Origin: Victivallales bacterium
Lineage (GTDB): Bacteria; Verrucomicrobiota; Lentisphaeria; Victivallales; JAADHT01
Length of the DNA stretch: 14,653 nt
Reading direction: 5' to 3'
Assembly: GCA_016930955.1 (NCBI GenBank)
Contig: JAFGFR010000307.1
Location: 1 to 14,653, forward strand
The position numbers and the translations under genes are program-made. The notes beneath the pieces were generated by a model. It was not told the DNA's origin. It ran no database searches and worked only from the letters and a program-made list of their open reading frames with translations. Positions 1 to 5,508 of this stretch are shown piece after piece (within the stretch, counting starts at the first letter, position 1; every line of letters begins with the position of its first letter).

Positions 1-483
1 AAGTTGATTAACCAGGTGTTCCTGAGGGCGCTTGACTAGCAAGCCGGAGAAAATCTCAAGGGCGGCAGAGAAGTCCCTCGTATAGTAGAGAACTCGCGCC
101 TTGTAGTACTGGAATATATCGCTTTTTTTGAGCTGATCCGGCAAGTCGTCAAGATATTTCTTCGCCTTCTCGTCTTTGTCCTGATTGATAAGCGATTGTA
201 CATAATACTCACGTATTGTCTCTCCCCTTTTCCCCGGCAGCGAAGTCTTCTGGCAGAGCTTCTCAAGTCTGGAATATTTGCCTACTTGGTACAAGATGCG
301 GATAAGGGCAAGAGTAAAAGTAGGTTGTTCTGGGATCAGTTTCAGCGCCTTGTCAAGCTTTTTGATACAAGTTTCTGCCTCATATGGCCAATAAGTCCCG
401 CTCCGCTCTATTTTAAGGATACATCCCGAGGCATCCCTGTAGAGCTTCCAAGCATCTTTTTCTGTTTGAGTTCTTTTTTTCAT
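1..483 (-). CDS. TPR-like helical-repeat protein, partial (C-terminus outside the window)
   Basis: An open frame of 161 codons runs from an ATG at 483-481 to the left edge without a stop, so the protein is incomplete. It is soluble, rich in Lys, Glu and Tyr, and has repeated amphipathic helix pairs (for example around residues 38-60, 86-105 and 125-155, with the pattern YYKARVLYYTRDFSAALEIF). That is typical of TPR-type scaffolds, although no single repeat is a perfect TPR consensus. The start codon overlaps the helicase stop as ATGA, which implies translational coupling, so this is the third gene of the J-domain/helicase operon. I see no signal peptide, which suggests a cytoplasmic protein that may act as an adaptor for the helicase or J-domain partner. 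Whether a catalytic domain follows the repeats cannot be seen. The frame is certain; the TPR assignment is moderately sure. Confidence 0.75.
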   Translation of the reverse strand, partial: MKKRTQTEKDAWKLYRDASGCILKIERSGTYWPYEAETCIKKLDKALKLIPEQPTFTLALIRILYQVGKYSRLEKLCQKTSLPGKRGETIREYYVQSLINQDKDEKAKKYLDDLPDQLKKSDIFQYYKARVLYYTRDFSAALEIFSGLLVKRPQEHLVNQL

Positions 484-1145
484 ATTATGAATCCATTATT
501 CAGGTACTCTATGTCTTTTGTTCCGAATATCATCTCTTCATTTTCGATTTTGTAGAATTCGCTCTCTGTAGTATCCTTGGTGAAGATGGTAATTATCCAC
601 GCGAGTTTTTTCCCGGTGGCCTTGCGGATCATCCTGCCAACCCGCTGAATCCTCTGCAGAGCGGTCTTCGATGCGGCTGCGATTATTCCGACATCGGCAT
701 CCGGGATGTCGAGCCCCTCGTCAAGAGCACGGCATGAGAGGATTATCTTTGCATCACGCTCCCTGAATGATGCCAGCGAGGAATTCCGTTCTGTCCTGCT
801 CAACCGAGAGTGATATTTCAGGTGGTCAATGCCAATTATACGAAGCGTATGTGAAAGGTGTTCGAGCTCTTCAATGAGTTCATGAAAGACGATTATCTTT
901 GCCTTCCCACAGAGGGCTTGAAGGATGTAGATCAAGGAGGACATGCGATTTTCAGACCTGTCTAAAAGTTTTTTCCGCCTGTAGGATACTTCGAGAAAGC
1001 GTTCAATGTCCGTGTCGGGGGTAAGCCCTCTCTCAGCTCTACCTCTTCGTATCTTCTCCAGACAGGCAAAGAACCGTGGATTCCGGCTAAGATGCCGGTA
1101 ACGCCGTACTATGGCATCAAGAAACGTCCCAAGTGCTTTGGTCAT
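480..1145 (-). CDS. SF2 (XPB/SSL2-like) helicase, C-terminal half separated by a frameshift
   Basis: This segment carries the second RecA-like (Helicase_C) domain of the protein that begins at 1794. Visible motifs include motif IV (KIIVFHE), motif V (SCRALDEGLDIPDADVGII) and motif VI (QRIQRVGRMIRK) with its arginine finger. No Walker A is present, so it cannot be a helicase alone. The frame continues upstream of the ATG at 1145 as DYQAMTKALG, which joins smoothly to the SYNEKK end of the first half. The indicated ATG is therefore probably an internal Met rather than a real start, and I see no good ribosome site in front of it. It ends in TGA that overlaps the ATG of the TPR-like gene. Corrected for one base, the full helicase would be about 437 residues, a normal compact size for this family. 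Confidence 0.8.
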   Translation of the reverse strand: MTKALGTFLDAIVRRYRHLSRNPRFFACLEKIRRGRAERGLTPDTDIERFLEVSYRRKKLLDRSENRMSSLIYILQALCGKAKIIVFHELIEELEHLSHTLRIIGIDHLKYHSRLSRTERNSSLASFRERDAKIILSCRALDEGLDIPDADVGIIAAASKTALQRIQRVGRMIRKATGKKLAWIITIFTKDTTESEFYKIENEEMIFGTKDIEYLNNGFII

Positions 1146-1794
1146 TGCCTGATAATCCTTTTTTTTCGTTGTAACTTAGTTCAACGGCGACGTTTGTCAA
1201 TTTGAATGGGGATATTATTTTGTCCTCGGCGGCCTGATGGTACCCGTATTCGAATATCAATCCACCGAGTCTGGGGGATATCAGCTCCTGAAATGCGTAA
1301 TCCCCGTTTCTCTCGGGGGTGCCCGAAAGGCCAAGTGAATAATCGAAACGAGCATTTAATATCCTTGAATTCTCAGGTGACCCGTAGCGGTGGCATTCGT
1401 CAGCGACAAGAAATATCTCGCTGTCCCATGAACTTGCGTGTAAAGGGAACTTCTCCCTTGCCGTGTTGCATACGTATATGTGGAAGGGATTTTCAATATT
1501 ATCCACTTCCACGCCACTTCCCCCATGCATGCTAATCAGATCGGGCGATATGCAAAATTCCTTGACAATCATGTCTCGCCATTGCCTCTGGAGGCCCGTT
1601 GTCGGCGTGATGAAGGCCGTCCTGAAATTCTTGTGTAGCCTATTGAGGTACTCGATGGCCATGAGTGCAAGAAGACTCTTGCCGGTTCCGGTGGCGGCCT
1701 TGACTATTCCAGAGGAGGAATTTAGTATCCAGGCATTCAGGCATTCCGTCTGCCATGAGTGAGGCAAGGTTGTAATTTCGTATTTTGTTTTCAT
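1117..1794 (-). CDS. SF2 (XPB/SSL2-like) DNA/RNA helicase, N-terminal half
   Basis: This is the ATP-binding half of a superfamily 2 helicase or translocase of the COG1061/ResIII type. From the chosen Met it shows a Q-like element (residues 11-15), Walker A AATGTGKS (33-40), ITPTTGLQRQW (motif Ia, from 62), Walker B DECH (132-135) and motif III SGTPER (157-162). I chose the ATG at 1794-1792 because it lies one base after the TAA of the J-domain gene and gives a protein that starts with MKTKYEITTLPHSWQ. An upstream in-frame Met at 1893 would overlap the J-domain gene by about 100 bp and add unrelated sequence. The frame leaves the helicase homology after SYNEKK at a run of eight A and stops 14 codons later. 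The helicase continues in another frame (480-1145). Such proteins unwind or translocate on nucleic acid; the substrate cannot be read from the sequence. Confidence 0.85.
   Translation of the reverse strand: MKTKYEITTLPHSWQTECLNAWILNSSSGIVKAATGTGKSLLALMAIEYLNRLHKNFRTAFITPTTGLQRQWRDMIVKEFCISPDLISMHGGSGVEVDNIENPFHIYVCNTAREKFPLHASSWDSEIFLVADECHRYGSPENSRILNARFDYSLGLSGTPERNGDYAFQELISPRLGGLIFEYGYHQAAEDKIISPFKLTNVAVELSYNEKKGLSGNDQSTWDVS
1159..1166 (-). other. A8 homopolymer frameshift site inside the helicase gene
   Basis: On the coding strand the sequence reads C GAA AAA AAA GGA TTA TCA. It gives EKKGLSG and soon stops at 1117. With one A fewer it reads GAA AAA AAG GAT TAT CAG, giving EKKDYQAMTKALG and joining the second helicase half exactly. 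The needed shift is +1 (skip one base, or lose one A). A -1 shift runs into a stop within a few codons. Possible causes are a sequencing or assembly error, a real inactivating indel, phase variation, or transcriptional slippage on A8. The sequence alone cannot separate these. Confidence 0.85.
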
Positions 1795-1795
1795 C

Positions 1796-2338
1796 TTAGG
1801 CCCGCGCTCCCAGTATTCCTGCCTCGATCGCCATTTCAACGAGCCTCTGGAAATTCTTGATCTGCCAAGGGCTGAATCGCAAGCCATTCTCAATCCTCTT
1901 AGCCAAATTGTAGAAGGCTCTTCTGGTGAAAGGATCTAGGAGGTTAAGCTCGCGGGCTTTTTTGGCCACACTGTATAGCAAGTCCGCCGCCAAATATTTT
2001 CTTAAGGAAGAGGGAACATCATCTGCGTGGGAATAACCTCCGGCTCTACTGTCCTGGAAATCCTCATGATCGTGCGACCTATCCCCAGGACTGCCTGCGG
2101 CATAACGCACCATGGTGAAATATGGATGTCTGGAATTGTATTCCTTTCGCAACTCGGGGAAGGAGAGCTTGTCCGCAGCATCGTTTATCCTCTGCATAAT
2201 AACCGTAAACTCAGCCTGCCTATTCTTGGGGGCAATATCAGGGTGGAATAACTGCGAGAGCAACTTCCTCATTCTTGGAATAATATCCTGGTCACATTCA
2301 GGATGAAGTTGAAGTGTCTTGTAATAGTCAGCTTGCAT
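1796..2338 (-). CDS. J-domain (DnaJ-like) protein, first gene of the sigma-54 operon
   Basis: This 180-residue protein has an N-terminal J-domain (about residues 4-68): YYKTLQL, then the diagnostic HPD tripeptide at 32-34 (LFHPDIAP), and a helix IV-like KLSFPELRKEYN. A polar linker rich in Asp, Ser and His follows, then a helical C-terminal region (about 110-180) that I do not recognise. J-domains stimulate the ATPase of Hsp70 (DnaK). There is no Gly/Phe or zinc-finger region, so this is a specialised class III-type co-chaperone. The start at 2338 is preceded by AAGGA with 7-base spacing and lies 28 bases after the predicted sigma-54 start site. An in-frame ATG at 2374 lies upstream of that transcription start and is rejected. 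The TAA stop is one base from the helicase start, so the two are co-transcribed and likely coupled. Confidence 0.85.
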   Translation of the reverse strand: MQADYYKTLQLHPECDQDIIPRMRKLLSQLFHPDIAPKNRQAEFTVIMQRINDAADKLSFPELRKEYNSRHPYFTMVRYAAGSPGDRSHDHEDFQDSRAGGYSHADDVPSSLRKYLAADLLYSVAKKARELNLLDPFTRRAFYNLAKRIENGLRFSPWQIKNFQRLVEMAIEAGILGARA

Positions 2339-2376
2339 GTTATATTCCTTATTGTTTTTTGTCTGGCATAGCATTT

Positions 2377-2393
2377 AGCAAGGATCATGCCAA
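2377..2393 (-). promoter_or_regulatory. sigma-54 (-24/-12) promoter for the J-domain/helicase/TPR operon
   Basis: Read on the minus strand, 2393 to 2377 is TTGGCATGATCCTTGCT. It matches the published RpoN consensus YTGGCACGRNNNTTGCW at every fixed position except one (C to T in the -24 box). The GG (2391-2390) and GC (2379-2378) are separated by exactly 10 bases, as the enzyme requires. The predicted transcription start is near 2366, giving a 28-base leader with an AAGGA ribosome site before the ATG at 2338. A divergent sigma-54 activator gene lies immediately next to it. Confidence 0.85.
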
Positions 2394-2455
2394 AGGGTTA
2401 AGAATATATATAAAGTATTTTGGATTAGGTAGATATGATTTTAATTTGTGATTTT

Positions 2456-2480
2456 GTTCCGGGGGAACTTGCGGGGCAAC
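2456..2480. promoter_or_regulatory. Tandem palindromic sites, candidate activator-binding (UAS) region
   Basis: Two near-identical 13-base units (2456-2468 and 2468-2480, 10 of 13 positions equal) sit side by side, 12 bp apart. Each is itself an inverted repeat with a GGG centre: GTTCC-GGG-GGAAC and TTGC-GGG-GCAA. They lie about 90-114 bp upstream of the predicted sigma-54 start, the usual distance for an enhancer-binding protein. They also lie just upstream of the activator's own start at 2513, where TATAGT (2487-2492) could be a -10 box. This suggests binding by the activator's Fis-type HTH, with possible autoregulation. The role is inferred. Confidence 0.55.
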
Positions 2481-2512
2481 AATAAATATAGTTATATAAA
2501 ATAAGGAAATTT

Positions 2513-4069
2513 ATGATTACGTCGCGCAAAAAGCTGCTGTTTGCCTGGATAGGGATGACGGATTTGCGTGTTCAAGCAGGAGAGGAGCCGAGTGGCGGTC
2601 TGGGGCCGATAGCCGGCGCGTTGAGCCTGCGGCACTACGACGGCACACACCTTCTCTACAATCAAAGTGACGAAAGCGCTGACTCCTACAAGGCCTGGCT
2701 TTCAGTGCGTTTCCCTCAGGTAAAGCCGATCGGGCTTGAGCGATGCCCTTTAAGCAGCCCTGTTGACTATCGCGAGATATACCTGTCAGCCAAGGCCATT
2801 CTTGAAAGAATGCGGGAGAGGCTGCCTGAAGCGGAATTTGAATTTCATCTCAGCTCGGGGACTCCGGCGATGGCCGCCGTATGGATTCTGCTTGCGAAAA
2901 CGATATTCCCCGCAGTCCTTATTGATTCCTCGCAGAGGGAGGGGACGACCTCGGTAAGGGAGGTGGATATTCCCTTCGACATCTCCGCCGAGTTCATGCC
3001 GAGCCTTCTGAAGAAAGCGGATGAGGACATACAAGGTTTGATGTCCGGGCTGCCGCCGGAGTCTCCCGAGTTCACCAAAATCATACAGAAGTGCGAGGGC
3101 ATGAAGCGTGCTGTCGGCATGGCGAGGAAGCTGAGCATGCATGAGGACATTCCCGTGCTGATCAGCGGAGAGTCTGGAACCGGCAAGGAGTTGTTCGCCA
3201 GGGCGATTCATGCATCGAGCCCACGTGCGAAGAGACCCTTCGTCGCTGTCAATTGCGGCGCGATACCAGAGAATCTTTTTGAAAGCGAGCTTTTCGGTCA
3301 TGTCAGGGGAGCATTCACCGGGGCCGACAAAGATAAAGACGGCTTCATGCTCGCCGCCGAAGGAGGGACTTTGTTCCTCGACGAGATAGGCGAGCTTCCC
3401 AAGACGGCACAGGTGAAGCTTCTCAGGGCATTGCAGGAGAAATCCATATACAAGGTAGGCTCCACCAAGGCCTTGACCATAGACATAAGGATAATATCAG
3501 CTACGAACAGGGATTTGATCGAGGAAGTCGTTTCTGGCGTTTTCAGGGAGGATTTGTTCCACCGTGTCGCAATAGGGCTGCTCAAGATACCCCCCTTGCG
3601 TGAAAGGCATGGAGACATCGGGCTCATCATAGACTCAGTCCTGGCGAGGATAAACGGTATCAGGCGTGGGCAAAGCCCGGCTTGGAAAGACAAGAAATGC
3701 GCCCCCGGTGCCCGGACGATCCTTTTAAGCCATAAGTGGCCGGGGAACTTCAGGGAGCTGGAGAACACCATGACCAGAGCGGTCATTTGGAGCAGTTCGG
3801 ACATCATTTCCGAGGCGGATGTAAGATCAGCCATGCTTGACTTCCCCATGAACAGGAAGACCGCTCCGACAATGAAGAAGATCGGGGAAGGAGTTGACCT
3901 TCAAGCCAAGATTTCAGAACTCGCTGTCAACTATATAGAGCAGGCGTTGAAGGAAAGCAACGGCAACAAAAGCCGCGCTGCCGAGATGCTGGGGCTCTCG
4001 AATTACCAGACTCTCGACAACTGGCGGACAAAGTATGCCAGCCACTTGCGAAGTATGCAATCCCACTGA
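2513..4069 (+). CDS. RtcR-like sigma-54-dependent activator with N-terminal CARF-like sensor
   Basis: This 518-residue bacterial enhancer-binding protein has three parts. Residues 1-170 form a Rossmann-like sensor resembling the CARF domain of RtcR. The first strand is LLFAWIGMTDLRV, and the ligand-site motif HLSSGTPAM (112-120) is followed by AAVWILLAKT, which parallels ITTGTHVAQICWFLLAE of E. coli RtcR. Residues about 185-430 are the AAA+ domain: Walker A GESGTGKE (219-226), GAFTGA (266-271), which contacts sigma-54, Walker B FLDE (ending D290 E291), arginine fingers in REDLFHR and a sensor II region WPGNFRELE. The C-terminus (about 480-512) is a Fis-type HTH (GNKSRAAEMLGLSNYQTLDNW). The start has AAGGA five bases upstream. 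It is divergent from the operon with the sigma-54 promoter and is its likely activator. By analogy the ligand would be a nucleotide or RNA end (cyclic oligonucleotide or 2',3'-cyclic phosphate RNA), but this is inference. It is not rtcR itself, since no rtcBA genes are present. Confidence 0.88.
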   Translation: MITSRKKLLFAWIGMTDLRVQAGEEPSGGLGPIAGALSLRHYDGTHLLYNQSDESADSYKAWLSVRFPQVKPIGLERCPLSSPVDYREIYLSAKAILERMRERLPEAEFEFHLSSGTPAMAAVWILLAKTIFPAVLIDSSQREGTTSVREVDIPFDISAEFMPSLLKKADEDIQGLMSGLPPESPEFTKIIQKCEGMKRAVGMARKLSMHEDIPVLISGESGTGKELFARAIHASSPRAKRPFVAVNCGAIPENLFESELFGHVRGAFTGADKDKDGFMLAAEGGTLFLDEIGELPKTAQVKLLRALQEKSIYKVGSTKALTIDIRIISATNRDLIEEVVSGVFREDLFHRVAIGLLKIPPLRERHGDIGLIIDSVLARINGIRRGQSPAWKDKKCAPGARTILLSHKWPGNFRELENTMTRAVIWSSSDIISEADVRSAMLDFPMNRKTAPTMKKIGEGVDLQAKISELAVNYIEQALKESNGNKSRAAEMLGLSNYQTLDNWRTKYASHLRSMQSH

Positions 4070-4089
4070 TGAGGCCATTCTGTTCGGCA

Positions 4090-4239
4090 TCATAGTTTCT
4101 CCTGTCCATCTGGGACCCATTTCCATCTTCGGGAATGGATTTCCGATGTGACTGATGATACGACATACTCCTTCTTCTTCTTCGATATATCGTCCGGGGA
4201 GGCGGTCTTGATTAGCGAGCGCAGCTCGACCAGGGCCAT
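4090..4239 (-). CDS. Possible small protein or gene remnant next to tRNA-Pro
   Basis: A 49-residue frame begins MALVELRSLIKTASP and ends RWKWVPDGQEKL. AGAAGGG stands seven bases before the ATG at 4239. The same frame stays open upstream to the end of the tRNA (reading ...AVAFFLRSWQKGND), so it could instead be the C-terminal scrap of a longer gene lost at the tRNA boundary. It is Lys-rich, lacks a membrane segment and matches no family I know. It is the only plausible coding content between the activator gene and the tRNA; otherwise I see nothing in 4070-4319. Confidence 0.25.
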   Translation of the reverse strand: MALVELRSLIKTASPDDISKKKKEYVVSSVTSEIHSRRWKWVPDGQEKL

Positions 4240-4319
4240 GTCGTTGCCCTTCTGCCAAGAGCGCAGGAAAAATGCCACGGCGGCGTGGGTGTCCCGAGGT
4301 GTCGCGGCAGTTGAGGTGA

Positions 4320-4397
4320 TGGTCGGGGTAGCAGGATTCGAACCTGCGACTTTCTGCTCCCAAAGCAGACGCGCTAGCCAGACTGCGCTATACCCCG
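4320..4397 (-). tRNA. tRNA-Pro (anticodon UGG)
   Basis: On the minus strand the sequence folds into a full cloverleaf. The acceptor stem pairs CGGGGTA with TACCCCG, and the D-arm pairs GCGC with GCGC. The anticodon stem pairs TCTGC with GCAGA around the loop TTTGGGA, which gives anticodon TGG. The T-arm is GCAGG-TTCGAAT-CCTGC. The discriminator is A (4323), followed by an encoded CCA (4322-4320). It decodes proline CCN codons. It lies alone, convergent with the sigma-54 activator gene. Confidence 0.97.
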
Positions 4398-4413
4398 AAT
4401 ATCTAGGGGCATT

Positions 4414-4440
4414 AATCTAGCACGCTTTAGTTAAATTCAA
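4414..4440 (-). promoter_or_regulatory. Candidate sigma-70 promoter for tRNA-Pro
   Basis: On the minus strand TTGAAT (4440-4435) is followed after 15-16 bases by TAGATT (4419-4414), each four of six to consensus. Transcription would begin a few bases before the tRNA 5' end at 4397. The spacing is on the short side, so this is only a plausible assignment. Confidence 0.35.
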
Positions 4441-4482
4441 GCCTAAACGGAAAAAAATCTATTATCTGGCTTGATTTTGCTT

Positions 4483-4498
4483 CATGTGGTTTTACATG
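4483..4498. promoter_or_regulatory. Inverted repeat CATGT-N6-ACATG upstream of the transport operon
   Basis: Five-base arms (4483-4487 and 4494-4498) surround GGTTTT, about 90 bp before the first gene of the ABC operon. It could be an operator near a promoter, but no strong -10/-35 pair is visible here. Short repeats like this also occur by chance. Confidence 0.3.
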
Positions 4499-4531
4499 TA
4501 TATCCTTTTGTTTTGCCTGGGAGCTGGGATT

Positions 4532-4550
4532 GGGATACAGGTGGTATCCC
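4532..4550. promoter_or_regulatory. Perfect 7-bp inverted repeat GGGATAC-N5-GTATCCC (operator or leader hairpin)
   Basis: The arms at 4532-4538 and 4544-4550 are perfectly complementary around AGGTG and end 31 bases before the ATG at 4582. The place and symmetry suit a repressor operator or a 5'-leader hairpin controlling the sugar-type ABC operon. It is not followed directly by a T tract, so a terminator is unlikely. Confidence 0.5.
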
Positions 4551-4581
4551 GCGCATGTTTCTTTTTTGAGGTTCGGCAATC

Positions 4582-5508
4582 ATGACCATGAAAATATTTC
4601 TGGCACATCTGATAGTTTTTATCAGCATTGTAGCCTTTTGCTCAGGGGAGCGGGCTCTTCTTGACGATGCGTGGATGAAATACGAGTACCGCGACTTCGA
4701 CAGTGCCTGGAGGAACTTCCAGAGGGTCGAGCGCGAAACCAAGGACAAGGACTTGAATCTGCACTGCGAGGCTCTTACCGGGCTTGCCTTCTGCCTCCAG
4801 TTCGGCAAGATGGTCAATGCTGGTGTGGGCGACTACGAAGGGGCGGTAGGCTACTATCATAAGTGCATCGAACTCAAGGGTGACGACGCGAGGCTCGTGC
4901 CTTTCTGGAAATCCATGATGGCCGAGTGCATGTACCGTGTCTATTCGTTGAACGGCAACAAGGATTACTATCATCAGGCCATGGAAATCTGGTCCGAGCT
5001 TGACGGGAGTCAGCCGGACTCGCTGGTCGCGCAGGACTCCCTGCTCTTCAGGACTGTTGTCCCCACGAGGGATTTCCACGATCCCGGCACCGACAAGAAA
5101 ATCGCAAGGATGGAGGAGTATATCGAGCCTATACTGGACAATATCCGGGAAACGGGCGACGCTGGCGACTACGCCGGCACGGAGAAGGCTGTGCTCGCCG
5201 GGGCGATGGCTAACTATCTCGGAGCGCTTTACGCCAACAGACACGAGTTCAAGAAGGCGACAGAATACTACGAGACCTACGCCATCCTCGGGCCGACCAG
5301 CCACCATTACAAGCTGAATGCATTCTACTCGATAGCGAGGATATCTGATGCCGAGCTTGGCGACATGGACCGCGCGATAAGGTACTACACGCGCATATTC
5401 ACCGAGTCGCCCGCCTACACGAAATCCTACTTCTCGATGCAAAGGGTCGAGGCACTCAAGAAGCTTCGCGAGAAGCATGGCAAGGAAAGCTCCAAAGAGG
5501 CCCCATGA
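4582..5508 (+). CDS. Exported TPR-repeat protein of the ABC transporter operon
   Basis: This 308-residue protein starts with a signal-like segment (residues 3-20, IFLAHLIVFISIVAF followed by CSGE). The Cys could be a poor lipobox, so it is either secreted or membrane-tethered. The rest is helical repeats. TPR-like units are visible at about 24-62 (AWMKYEYRDFDSAWRNFQRV), 65-100, 205-240 (GALYANRHEFKKATEYYETYAIL) and 244-280 (FYSIARISDAELGDMDRAIRYYTRIF). GAGG lies 10 bases before the first ATG; a second ATG two codons later is less well placed. Its TGA overlaps the ATG of the solute-binding protein, so the two are translationally coupled, and it may act with that protein outside the membrane. 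No enzymatic motif is seen. The TPR call is good; the partner is inferred. Confidence 0.8.
   Translation: MTMKIFLAHLIVFISIVAFCSGERALLDDAWMKYEYRDFDSAWRNFQRVERETKDKDLNLHCEALTGLAFCLQFGKMVNAGVGDYEGAVGYYHKCIELKGDDARLVPFWKSMMAECMYRVYSLNGNKDYYHQAMEIWSELDGSQPDSLVAQDSLLFRTVVPTRDFHDPGTDKKIARMEEYIEPILDNIRETGDAGDYAGTEKAVLAGAMANYLGALYANRHEFKKATEYYETYAILGPTSHHYKLNAFYSIARISDAELGDMDRAIRYYTRIFTESPAYTKSYFSMQRVEALKKLREKHGKESSKEAP

Noticed and set aside
2339..2374. Longer J-domain protein starting at the ATG at 2374
   Set aside because: This ATG lies upstream of the predicted sigma-54 transcription start (about 2366) and has no ribosome site; the ATG at 2338 has AAGGA at good spacing and starts at the J-domain.
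4117..4138. Hairpin CCATTTCC-N6-GGGAATGG as terminator of the activator gene
   Set aside because: One pair is a wobble, there is no T tract after it on either strand, and it lies inside the small minus-strand frame.
4467..4482. A sigma-54-like sequence (CTGGCTTGATTTTGCT) upstream of the transport operon
   Set aside because: GG and GC are separated by nine bases rather than the strict ten, and the -24 box has two mismatches. A chance match is more likely.
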